Of a stretch of 35,894 bases of DNA, positions 24,708 through 32,040 are shown piece after piece. Source of the DNA: a virus. Positions within the stretch are counted from its first letter, which is position 1. The number at the start of each line of letters is the position of its first letter. The notes under the pieces were generated by a model that saw only the letters and a list, made by a program, of their open reading frames with translations, was not told the DNA's origin and did no database searches. The translations under genes and the position numbers were made by a program. Location: IMG/VR virus record IMGVR_UViG_3300036985_004145, positions 1 to 35,894 of that record; one strand, written 5' to 3'.

Positions 24708-24929
24708 TCATGTGGTCCTCCATAACCGCAACCCCAAGATACCGGCCTCAACCCTAACCCTTGTGGTGCACAGTATCCCATAATCACGGGACAAGGTACG
24801 CAGCTGCACTCGAGCCAGCTCGACATTGACGCAGGGGATGAAGCACGAGTCCCCCACCTCCATCTCGAACCACGGTATCCGGATGACGAGGCCGTCCGGG
24901 TTAAGATCACGCAGGCGTTTCTGGGCCAT
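24708..24929 (-). CDS. Small conserved phage protein downstream of primase-helicase
   Basis: 73 residues starting MAQKRLRDLNPDGLVIRIPW, with GDSCFIPCVNVE in the middle and a C-terminal GILGLRLWRTT. This order (DLNPDG..I.IPW..M..G.S.FIPC, then R.R.E.G..G.R.WR) is familiar from short proteins in T7-like and marine podovirus early regions, apparently a small alpha/beta DNA-binding-like fold. Function unknown. Its start lies 23 bases inside the end of the primase-helicase gene, so it is translationally coupled. It is the last gene before the terminator. Confidence 0.7.
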   Translation of the reverse strand: MAQKRLRDLNPDGLVIRIPWFEMEVGDSCFIPCVNVELARVQLRTLSRDYGILCTTRVRVEAGILGLRLWRTT

Positions 24930-27792
24930 CCTCGGGTCCGATATCCATGTCCAGTGCGATACAGGCCGCCGGGGGCAAATTCATCGCCGTCCCGCGCGTA
25001 AGTTTCACGTTCATCCGCTTGGCTCCGTGGTTGGTGCAGAGTTCGTCGATTGTTGAGGCGAAGTTGAACTGCTGCTCCCCGAGCCACGTCCGGAGCGGTT
25101 TGACCAGAAGATACAGGCGCCTCTTGTCGGTCTCGTAGCGACCGATAATCTCGGTGCCTTTCGGCATCTGTTCCGGCACAACGAGCAGGTCGAGGCCGTT
25201 GTTGTGCCCGTTGCGGCCGGTCGCCGTTGACTGGATTTGCAGGATGCGCCCCCAATTCTGGTAGACGTAGTCCGTCACGACCGGGAGTGCGTCGATGGTC
25301 ATCGCTCCGCTCGCTTGCTGGTTAACCTGCAAGACCTTACGCAAGACATAGTCGCGCAGCCCCTTCACGTCGTAAGGCAGCAAGCCGAGGTGATTGCAGA
25401 TCACTGCGGCCGATATGGTTGCTGCCGCGACCGCAGACCAGAACCGATTTTCAGGGCCGAGGTTGGCGGCGCGGTCGATCTGGCGCTGCATGGTGGTCAG
25501 GAGAATGTCTACCTGATCCTTGTTCTGCATGACGTAGCGCACGAAGATTTCGCCAGCGTGCCCGTGGTGTTCATGCAGCTGGCGCGTGAACTTGTCGGTG
25601 ACTTCCTTGTCTTCGGCCGCCGTGAAGAGCTTGCTGACCTCGATCTCCAGCACGCGCTGCGCTTCCGCTTTCGGCATGGTCTTGGCCATGGACACCTTGT
25701 CGATCAGGCTGGTGTTGCCGGTGCTGATGAACAACAGGTTCCACGGTTCCCCCCGATAGCGCTCGACGTTACCTGCGGCTGTTAGACGGTTGCGCTGCTG
25801 CCCGCCGGTGATCTGGTAGATCATGTCCGACGCGTCGGTTGGACGGATGTTGGTGATTTCGTCCATGCACACGGGGACGCTGTGCAGAAGGTCAGCCCGG
25901 TTCATCTTGGAGTAGTAGGTGTCGCGCTCCCCTATAAGAAGGCGAGAGGGATCGCCCCACGGGGACAGCGCCGCCTGTAGCGCTGTTGTTTTCCCGAAAC
26001 CCGAGTCCTTGGACCAGAGGTGGATCAACGCCGCGTTGATCGGTAGGAATTTCATGAGCACCGACCCAAAACCGGCGCACACCACGAATTGATGCAGCTC
26101 GAAGCCGGGGCGGTGGTAGAAGTTCATGGCCTCCTTCCACCCATCGAGGGTGCCTTTGGGCTCGAAATAGTCCATCATGGAGCGTGTGGCGGTCGACGGG
26201 GCGTTGTACTCGGTGCCAGTGGCGGTCACCAACCTCTCGCCTAGCACGAAACCGTTGAAGTCTTTGTCCCACCCAAATTGGCGGCGAGCGTTGTCGGCGA
26301 CGGTAGTGTACTGCAGTTCTTTCACCCAAGTCTGCGTGTAGGCCATGAGAGTGTCCACTTCCTTGTTGATGGCAGCCACGCCCTGCATGGCCAGCGTTTT
26401 CCTAAACTCTTCTTTCGAGGTGACAGCGTACAGCGGCACGACGAAATTCCTGACCCCGTCCCTTGGTAGGTGGTGGCGCATTTCGACGATTTCGCCCATC
26501 TCTGGATCAGTCAACCGACGGACGACATACAAGTCATTGTGCCAGACAATGCGGGTATCGTCTTCCTCCCCCGGCTCTCCCTTTACCTTGAGGCCCACGC
26601 CACCGCTCGGCAGCCTGAAGTATGGCGCCGGGTACAGGGGTATTTCGCCCGGCTTGGGTGCCGCCGTAGGCGTGTCGTCGCGGAGCTTTACCGGTTCAGA
26701 TGCCACCTCGGGCGCTATCTCGGCAACCAGTTTGCCTATGGATATCGGGGACTTGATCTTGCCCCAGAGGGGACACCCGGCGCAGATCCCGGGGTTTATA
26801 TTGTCGAAGGACGCGCACAAGTATGGGCCCTTGACGAGAGCCGCCTTCCCCTCCGTCTCTTTCGGGTCGTACTCTGGGTGCCCCTGCGACACCCAGTGAA
26901 TGGCCGACTTCTCTTTGCAATGGGCTGCAATGGACAGGCCCGCCCGCCACAGCGGCTCCGACACCGACGCGGGGTCAGCCAGCATCTGTCCGATCTGCGC
27001 GCACCCCGTTCCGGCGATGGTCTTGCGGGCGATTTTTTTGAACGAGGACTCAAAATTGCCCATCAGGGCTTTCATGGTCTCACTCACCGCCGAGGCCACC
27101 GCTGCCGAAATCACCGGCATGGGGGCATTCTCGAACAACCCCGCCATGGTGCCAACCTTGGCGGGCACCGCAACTTTCCCGGCGTGGGGGGCCAAGAGCC
27201 CGTCAATCAGCTCCAGCGGCAACGGCTCGTCACCACCAGCGAGGATCGCAACAGGCTTCGGTGGGTCGTCTTTGTGGTTGTGCGTCCCGGGAACGCGCAG
27301 AACGCGCGCTGCGTCTGATGTCGCGGTCGTATCTGTCCGCAGGCCAAGAGCCACGCAGGCGGCCTTCAGGCGCAGCGCCACAGGGTGCCACGCAGCCACC
27401 GGCACGGACGCAGCCAAGGGCCAGTAGACGTGCAGGCCGCGGCCAGAGTTGACGATGATCGGCTTCGGGAGCTTGGTCTGCTTGACGAAGGTGCGCAGCG
27501 CCCGCAGTGCTTCGGTCTGGTCCGGATAATCTTTGGTGGGACCGCAGTCCACGTCGAGGTAGAGAGAGCCCATGCTCGCAACATTTGTTGCTTCGCGGCT
27601 CCCGTCTGTCTCGAACCGCCCGAGGGCAAAATAGGCGTCCCATCCGCCTGCGTCGAGGTTCCCCGCCCCCTGTAGAAGGCCTTCGACCGAGTTGAAGAAC
27701 TTCTGCTTGCGCCGCCTTGACTGTGTAAGCCCCAGTGCGCAGTAAAATCCGGCGGTGCCCAAGACCCGCCGTAGAAAGTCTGATGTATCCAT
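24907..27792 (-). CDS. Primase-helicase (AEP-type primase plus superfamily-3/DUF927-like ATPase)
   Basis: 961 residues from ATG at 27792; a GTG nine bases upstream (27801) is possible but has no better ribosome site. The N-terminal domain is an archaeo-eukaryotic-type primase: LYLDVDCG (D80, D82), NSGRGLHVYW (H121) and DAARVLRVPGTHNHK (around 160-174). A cysteine-bearing region with CAGCPLWGK follows at about 340. The C-terminal helicase-like ATPase has Walker A SKDSGFGKTT (about 595-604) and Walker B VCMDEITN (about 640), then a sensor-like ISTGN. It would prime and unwind DNA for the phage polymerase. The neighbours are the SSB-like gene upstream and a small gene overlapping its 3' end. A GC hairpin lies 25 bases before the start. 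Confidence 0.85.
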   Translation of the reverse strand: MDTSDFLRRVLGTAGFYCALGLTQSRRRKQKFFNSVEGLLQGAGNLDAGGWDAYFALGRFETDGSREATNVASMGSLYLDVDCGPTKDYPDQTEALRALRTFVKQTKLPKPIIVNSGRGLHVYWPLAASVPVAAWHPVALRLKAACVALGLRTDTTATSDAARVLRVPGTHNHKDDPPKPVAILAGGDEPLPLELIDGLLAPHAGKVAVPAKVGTMAGLFENAPMPVISAAVASAVSETMKALMGNFESSFKKIARKTIAGTGCAQIGQMLADPASVSEPLWRAGLSIAAHCKEKSAIHWVSQGHPEYDPKETEGKAALVKGPYLCASFDNINPGICAGCPLWGKIKSPISIGKLVAEIAPEVASEPVKLRDDTPTAAPKPGEIPLYPAPYFRLPSGGVGLKVKGEPGEEDDTRIVWHNDLYVVRRLTDPEMGEIVEMRHHLPRDGVRNFVVPLYAVTSKEEFRKTLAMQGVAAINKEVDTLMAYTQTWVKELQYTTVADNARRQFGWDKDFNGFVLGERLVTATGTEYNAPSTATRSMMDYFEPKGTLDGWKEAMNFYHRPGFELHQFVVCAGFGSVLMKFLPINAALIHLWSKDSGFGKTTALQAALSPWGDPSRLLIGERDTYYSKMNRADLLHSVPVCMDEITNIRPTDASDMIYQITGGQQRNRLTAAGNVERYRGEPWNLLFISTGNTSLIDKVSMAKTMPKAEAQRVLEIEVSKLFTAAEDKEVTDKFTRQLHEHHGHAGEIFVRYVMQNKDQVDILLTTMQRQIDRAANLGPENRFWSAVAAATISAAVICNHLGLLPYDVKGLRDYVLRKVLQVNQQASGAMTIDALPVVTDYVYQNWGRILQIQSTATGRNGHNNGLDLLVVPEQMPKGTEIIGRYETDKRRLYLLVKPLRTWLGEQQFNFASTIDELCTNHGAKRMNVKLTRGTAMNLPPAACIALDMDIGPEDGPETPA

Positions 27793-27816
27793 AGCCGCCA
27801 CTCTGAGGGAAAGCCA

Positions 27817-27839
27817 CGCCGGGGTTTCCCTCCCCGGCG
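27817..27839. other. GC-rich stem-loop before the primase-helicase gene
   Basis: CGCCGGGG (27817-27824) pairs perfectly with CCCCGGCG (27832-27839) around a 7-base loop, inside the 74-base gap between the SSB-like gene and the primase-helicase. On the minus strand the stem is followed by TGGCTTTCCC, which is a weak T-run. It could attenuate transcription, stabilise the upstream mRNA 3' end, or control primase-helicase translation. Confidence 0.6.
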
Positions 27840-27866
27840 CAGGATTATTGCAGTCTCGGAGCGACG

Positions 27867-28880
27867 TCAGTCTTCCGAGTCATCCCACTGGCTGATGACG
27901 CTGGCGAGGTCGGTCTTGGTGACGCTGCCGACAGCACTCTTCGCGGTGCGCTTGATCGGCTCCTCATCCTCGTCTTCTTCGACGGGCTTGGTTTTTGCCT
28001 TCGGCTTGATCGGCTCCTCATCCTCGTCTTCTTCGACAGGCTTGGTTTTTTCCTTCGGCTGCGTCTTCGGCTTGGCCTTCGGAGCTTCTTCCTCCTTGAC
28101 CTCGATCGCCCGCGTCTTCGGGTTGTAGCTATGGGTGCCCCCTGCGGAGACCCCAGCCGTCTGCGACACCGTCATGGTGATCGCTGCAAGCGCCGCGGCG
28201 CTGTCCTTGGCATCGACCGCGACCTGCAGTTCTGCCTCACTCAGCGGGCGGACCGGCTTGAAGTAGAGCTTCGGGGTCTCGGTGTCTTCGTCAAAGGAGA
28301 TACCCGTCACCACGGCGATGGCCGGGGTGTTGTGCGCAGCGAGCAGCTTGGCGTAAGCCTGCATGCCCATGTTCCCCGCCTTGGCTTCCCCGAAGATTGA
28401 CGTCGCCGGGAGCTGCATCTGGTAGACGGTGTTCTCGGTGTCGCCTTCGACCGTCACAGCAAGACGTTGGCTGTATCGGCAGGCACGGCTGTCGCCTTGC
28501 CCCGAACCTTTCACGTTCATCGGGCAGTTTGCGCAGCTGGGGGACATCCGCTGATCGGCAGGCACGTCCGCGTTCGGCGCCTTCGTGTCCGAGGACCAGC
28601 ACTGCGGCGGCGTCGCCACATTCGGGTTGTAGGTCCCCTCGAAGTAGGTGCGGCCGATCGGTGCGGCGTTCACGATGACCACATTCAGTTGGTCACCCTT
28701 GAACACCCGCACCTGCTCGCCGCCGACGATCTCGCGGAAGCGGCCGCCCTTGATGCTGATACGCGGTGCACCTGTGCCGGAACCAGCAAGGGTCTTGTTC
28801 ATGCCCAGCAGGGACTTGAACAGATCGCTGCCGGCCAGTGCGTTGCCTTTTCCGCCGAAAAGGGTCATTTCGCTCGTCAT
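27867..28880 (-). CDS. ssDNA-binding-like phage protein with Cys cluster and acidic tail
   Basis: 337 residues, start overlapping the HTH gene stop (ATGA), RBS AAGGAG. The N-terminal 240 residues form a conserved phage domain with ISIKGGRFREIVGGEQ and a cysteine cluster, one Cys in PPQCWSSDTKAP then SPSCANCPMN and SRACRYSQRLAV; these four Cys may bind zinc or an Fe-S cluster. The tail (from about 250) is Lys/Glu-rich with two 18-residue repeats (TKPVEEDEDEEPIK) and ends WDDSED. A terminal acidic aromatic-containing tip is a hallmark of SSBs such as T7 gp2.5 and bacterial SSB, where it recruits partners. Position directly before the primase-helicase supports a replication role. SSB assignment is inference; no OB fold can be proven by eye. 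Confidence 0.65.
   Translation of the reverse strand: MTSEMTLFGGKGNALAGSDLFKSLLGMNKTLAGSGTGAPRISIKGGRFREIVGGEQVRVFKGDQLNVVIVNAAPIGRTYFEGTYNPNVATPPQCWSSDTKAPNADVPADQRMSPSCANCPMNVKGSGQGDSRACRYSQRLAVTVEGDTENTVYQMQLPATSIFGEAKAGNMGMQAYAKLLAAHNTPAIAVVTGISFDEDTETPKLYFKPVRPLSEAELQVAVDAKDSAAALAAITMTVSQTAGVSAGGTHSYNPKTRAIEVKEEEAPKAKPKTQPKEKTKPVEEDEDEEPIKPKAKTKPVEEDEDEEPIKRTAKSAVGSVTKTDLASVISQWDDSED
27951..28058 (-). repeat. Two tandem 54-bp repeats in the acidic tail of the SSB-like gene
   Basis: Units 27951-28004 and 28005-28058 differ at two visible bases and encode the 18-residue acidic block containing KPVEEDEDEEPIK twice. In-frame, recent duplication. Confidence 0.85.
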
Positions 28881-29077
28881 TTGTCGTCTCCTTCGTGTGT
28901 GGATTGCGCTTTCAGCGCGGCTTCTACCGCGGCCAAGTCGAACCGGTAAACCGAGCCGAGACGGATGTAAGCCGTCTTAGGCACGATGCCTCGGTGCGTC
29001 CAGTTGCGGAAGGTCGATGTTGACACCTGAAAATGCTTCGCAGCCTGCTCCAGTGTCAAGAAGGTTGTTTGGGTCAT
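28877..29077 (-). CDS. Small helix-turn-helix DNA-binding protein (MerR/excisionase-like)
   Basis: 66 residues, ATGA overlaps at both ends. The pattern TFLTLEQAAKHFQVSTSTFRNWTHRGIVPK is the winged HTH of the HTH_17/excisionase group: helix, turn, recognition helix with FRNW, then wing (YIRLGSVYRFDLAAVEAAL). It most likely binds phage DNA as a small regulator or, less likely, as an architectural excisionase; no integrase is visible. It sits second in the operon read from the promoter at 29.5 kb, so an early regulatory role is plausible. Confidence 0.8.
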   Translation of the reverse strand: MTQTTFLTLEQAAKHFQVSTSTFRNWTHRGIVPKTAYIRLGSVYRFDLAAVEAALKAQSTHEGDDK

Positions 29078-29478
29078 GTTTTCCTCACCGAGAGTGTGTA
29101 CTCCGAGTCGATATTCAACGCCGGAGGTGGGTTGTCGGGATTTTCCTCGATGAAGGCCCTCACGGAAGTCTGGTTCAGCCGCTTCTCAAGGAAGTCCGGT
29201 ACGCCGTTCTCCATGATAAATGCGTGCATTGCAGCCCAGTCTCCGGTCCAGTACCGGGTCTTGACGCTGCGGTAAAACAGACCACTTGACGTGCGGACCG
29301 AGTCCACACCGTGTTCCTTGCAGTGATCGAGGAGCGCCCGCTTGATCGCGTCCATCTGGTCAGTCAGCACCTTCTCCTCGGCCTCAAAGCTGGCCTTGAG
29401 TTCAGCCTTGGCGTCCCGGATGCGGATGTAAGCCTTGGTCAACTTCTCGAGCGTCTTCGCGCCGGCATCCGTTGTCAT
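29074..29478 (-). CDS. Conserved phage coiled-coil protein (Gam/Gp157-like shape)
   Basis: 134 residues. The N-terminal half is a long coiled coil (LEKLTKAYIRIRDAKAELKA, then EKVLTDQMDAIKRALLDHCK). The C-terminal part has VDSVRTSSGLFYRSVKTRYW, PDFLEKRLNQTSVRAFIEEN and DSEYTLSVRKT. I recognise this order from proteins common in podovirus-like and cyanophage early regions. The layout recalls Gam-type host-nuclease inhibitors and Gp157-like proteins (coiled coil plus small alpha/beta domain), but the identity is not certain. First gene after the promoter at 29506-29534; RBS GGAG. Confidence 0.7.
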   Translation of the reverse strand: MTTDAGAKTLEKLTKAYIRIRDAKAELKASFEAEEKVLTDQMDAIKRALLDHCKEHGVDSVRTSSGLFYRSVKTRYWTGDWAAMHAFIMENGVPDFLEKRLNQTSVRAFIEENPDNPPPALNIDSEYTLSVRKT

Positions 29479-29505
29479 TGGGTGGTCTCCTGTGGTGGTT
29501 GTGTG

Positions 29506-29534
29506 GTTCTATTCGCATATCGTGGCTTAGTCAA
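29506..29534 (-). promoter_or_regulatory. Sigma70-like promoter for the leftward SSB/primase operon
   Basis: On the minus strand TTGACT (29534-29529), a 17-base spacer and TAGAAC (29511-29506). The -35 matches TTGACA at five of six positions; the -10 is weaker. The start would be near 29499, giving a short leader before the ATG at 29478. It lies in the only 48-base gap in this part of the arm and overlaps the stop of the helicase gene. Confidence 0.6.
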
Positions 29535-31068
29535 GCACCTCCTTGTACAAATCTACAAGCCGCGTGTTTGCCTCCACACGGCGGTCCAGCATGGCGTAGA
29601 GTTTGCGCTCGACAGGCGACCCCTGTAATTGCACAACCGTGCATTTGTGGGCCTGCCCTGCGCGGTGCACCCGGGCGTTTGCCTGTGCATAAATCTCCAT
29701 GGAGGCGACCGGGCCCCACCAGATGACCGTGTCAGCTGCCGTGAGCGTCACGCCGTGCGCAGCAGCCTGTGGCTGGATCAGAAGCACCTGCGGATTTTTC
29801 TCTCGCTGGAACCGGTTGAATATCTCGGTGCGACGGTTGACCGGCACGTCACCGCGGATGATGTCGACGGTGTACCCGTCGGCGCGCATCTTGTCCGTCA
29901 AGAGGTCGATCACGTGGATATAGGGGACGAAGATCAGTACCTTCTTGGCCGCTTCGGCGATGGCCTCCTCCATCACCGAGTAGCGGTGGCGGATGTCGAA
30001 CTCCAGCGTGTTCCCCTCTGTGTCGTAAACGGCGCCGGCCGACACTTGCAGGAGCTTGTTCATCTGCACGGCGGCGTTGACGGCCGTCACGACTGACCCG
30101 GCAGCCTCCATCACCAGCTCTTTGCGCAGCAGCTCGTAGTATTTCCGCTGCTGCCGGGTCAGCTCCACCTCACGCTTCACGTAAAGCTGCTCAGGCAGGT
30201 CGAGGCATTCTTCCTTGGTGAACCGGATGGCGGGCTGCAGCGCCCGGTGCACGATCTCGTGCGACTCTGGCCGGGGCTCCCATTTGAACTGGGATATCTT
30301 TATCATCACCATGTCCTTGAAGCTGCCAAACGTGCGGGGCACCCCTTTGGGATTGACGAGCTTGGCAAGGCCGTAGGCATCTTCCGGCCCCTGCGCGGCG
30401 GGCGTTCCAGTCATCATCCAGAGGCGAGGGTTGCCCAGCGTCTGTAGCAGGTTCTTCAGCACCTTCCAGCGCTTGGTCTGTGCGTTCTTGAGGCCCGTAC
30501 ATTCGTCGACGATGACAAGGTCGAAACCACCCGCTGCCAGTTCCCTCTGCACAACATCAACGCCGTCGAAGTTGATGACAACAAACTCGCTGCCTTGGGC
30601 CAACACCTTGCGGCGTTTCTCGGCACTACCGTGGGCGATTGCCACTGTTCGGTGCATGGCGACAGTGAAAAGGTCCGCGCGCCACGCCACATCCATGATT
30701 GACACCGGGCAGATCACCAGCACTCGGCGAACCGCGCCGATAGTCATCAGGTAATCGGCTGCCCAAATAGCACTCGCAGTTTTTCCGACCCCCTGTTCAG
30801 AGAAGCAGAACGCGGCATGGTTCAGCGTCAGAAACGCAGATGTCGTCTTCTGGTGGGCCATGGGCGTGAACTTGCCCGGCCAGTTGTATCTCCCCTCGAT
30901 AGGTGACGGTGCTTTGATCCCCATATCGCGCAGCCGTTTGGCTTGGTTCAAGTCCCATTTGACCAGCACGTCGTTCGGACCGACCCGCTCGGCATGGTCA
31001 AGTGCGGCCAATAGGTGTTCGGGCTGCTTCACACGAAGCAGCAGTGCCTTGTTGTCGATGATCTGCAT
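29527..31068 (-). CDS. SNF2-family helicase/translocase
   Basis: 513 residues. Superfamily-2 motifs in order: a Q-motif-like MAHQ (70-73), motif I SEQGVGKTASA (90-100), motif Ia VLVICPVSIMDVAW, motif II VDECTGLK (187-194; DECT instead of DEAH), motif III MTGTPAA (219-225), then VLIFVPYIHVID, a motif V-like QAAAHGVTLTAADTV and motif VI QANARVHRAGQ (about 468-478). The AR-HR-GQ motif VI and short length are typical of phage SNF2-like proteins. It probably translocates on dsDNA in replication or recombination and could remodel host proteins on DNA. It sits two bases after the HNH-like gene and is co-transcribed with polymerase and nuclease genes. Confidence 0.9.
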   Translation of the reverse strand: MQIIDNKALLLRVKQPEHLLAALDHAERVGPNDVLVKWDLNQAKRLRDMGIKAPSPIEGRYNWPGKFTPMAHQKTTSAFLTLNHAAFCFSEQGVGKTASAIWAADYLMTIGAVRRVLVICPVSIMDVAWRADLFTVAMHRTVAIAHGSAEKRRKVLAQGSEFVVINFDGVDVVQRELAAGGFDLVIVDECTGLKNAQTKRWKVLKNLLQTLGNPRLWMMTGTPAAQGPEDAYGLAKLVNPKGVPRTFGSFKDMVMIKISQFKWEPRPESHEIVHRALQPAIRFTKEECLDLPEQLYVKREVELTRQQRKYYELLRKELVMEAAGSVVTAVNAAVQMNKLLQVSAGAVYDTEGNTLEFDIRHRYSVMEEAIAEAAKKVLIFVPYIHVIDLLTDKMRADGYTVDIIRGDVPVNRRTEIFNRFQREKNPQVLLIQPQAAAHGVTLTAADTVIWWGPVASMEIYAQANARVHRAGQAHKCTVVQLQGSPVERKLYAMLDRRVEANTRLVDLYKEVLD

Positions 31069-31070
31069 GT

Positions 31071-31331
31071 TTACTTCGTCTCGCCTTTCTTGTGCCCGTT
31101 GCGGGCACGGTTCCTGCTTGGAGCCTCCAGCTTGTAGCCGTCGGCGTTCGTGCCCCCTTTGGCGAGGGCCTTCTTGTGGCTGATGTCCTTACCCGTGCGG
31201 GCAGACTTGCCGTTCTTGGCGTCGAACGCCCGGCGAGCACGCTGCCGCTCCATGCGGTCCGCATTCTCGCCACGTTCCAGCTGCTTCTGGTATTCGTGTT
31301 TGTAAGGGCGAGGCGATTTCGTGTAGGGCAT
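31071..31331 (-). CDS. Small basic HNH-like protein
   Basis: 86 residues from the ATG at 31331 (GGAGA six bases upstream); the longer frame to 31367 has no better signal. Very rich in Lys, Arg and Gly. The C-terminal part, KDISHKKALAKGGTNADGY followed by PSRNRARNGH, matches the core of a short phage family related to HNH endonucleases: D-x-x-HK...L.kGG.N, then SRNR. The usual HNH asparagine-histidine pair is incomplete and there are no zinc cysteines, so nuclease activity is doubtful. It probably binds nucleic acid. It lies between the Cas4-like nuclease and the SNF2 helicase. Confidence 0.7.
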   Translation of the reverse strand: MPYTKSPRPYKHEYQKQLERGENADRMERQRARRAFDAKNGKSARTGKDISHKKALAKGGTNADGYKLEAPSRNRARNGHKKGETK

Positions 31332-31368
31332 GGCAGGTCTCCTTGGGGTGTGCCCACAGCTTACCACA

Positions 31369-32040
31369 TCATCCGTTGTGAGGGCACTCGGTTACTGGGC
31401 AATAGTTGCGGCACAAGCCCGAGGGTTTCGCGTTCCAGACGCCGTTGTCGTAGGCGGCGGTGAGCTGGCTGTATTTGGCCAGCCAGTCGGCCCACATCTT
31501 CTTGCGATCCTTCCGGAGGTACACACCATCGACCGCCTCTGTCGGCACCACGAAAAGGAGCTTGCCGCGCACTTCCTTGATCTCCGGGAACAGGATGAAG
31601 ATCATCATCGACATCAGCTCCAGCTGCCCGGTGTCGGCGTAGCGGCTGCTCTTGCCCGTCTTGTAGTCGACCACATAGGCCACGCCCTTGTTCCGCTGCA
31701 GGATGATCAGGTCGCCGATGCCCCGCACGAAACAGTCCTTGGCGAAGAACTCGCAAGGCTCGAGCTTGTCGTTCAGGGCCATCTTGAGCTCGCAGAAGCG
31801 CTCACCCTTGATCGCCCGCAGCGCGTCCAGCAGGGGCTTCACGTGCGCAAACCGAAACTCCAACGGGGTCTCGTCGCGGACGTAATCCTCGCAGGCCTTG
31901 TGGAACTCGGTGCCGTAGGTCGTGGCGACCGTAGGGGCGCTGACGTAGTCCTTGGCCACCCGTAGGTGGTAGTACTGCTTGGGACAGGTCAGGAAGCCCT
32001 TGAGGCTGCTGAACGACCACGCTGGAAGTTTCACACCCAC
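31369..32040 (-). CDS. Cas4/RecB-like PD-(D/E)XK nuclease with probable Fe-S cluster
   Basis: 223 residues from the GTG at 32040, which has AAAGGGG seven bases upstream; ATG at 32046 (ribosome site too close) and GTG at 32034 (GTGA overlap) are alternatives. Motifs: WSFSSLKGFLTCPKQYY (RecB N-terminal motif), GTEFHKACEDYV (H47), E84, GIGDLIIL (D110), VVDYKTGK (D125, K127) and Q139. Cysteines C19, C210, C214 and C219 (LCRNYCPVTECPHNG) fit the 4Fe-4S arrangement of Cas4 and AddB-type nucleases. It is likely a DNA exonuclease for recombination or end processing. No CRISPR array or other cas gene is present, so this is a phage recombination enzyme, not an adaptation module. The start overlaps the polymerase stop. 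Confidence 0.85.
   Translation of the reverse strand: MGVKLPAWSFSSLKGFLTCPKQYYHLRVAKDYVSAPTVATTYGTEFHKACEDYVRDETPLEFRFAHVKPLLDALRAIKGERFCELKMALNDKLEPCEFFAKDCFVRGIGDLIILQRNKGVAYVVDYKTGKSSRYADTGQLELMSMMIFILFPEIKEVRGKLLFVVPTEAVDGVYLRKDRKKMWADWLAKYSQLTAAYDNGVWNAKPSGLCRNYCPVTECPHNG

Noticed and set aside
26470-27318. 282-codon plus-strand frame over the primase-helicase
   Set aside because: Antisense shadow of a gene with clear primase and ATPase motifs.
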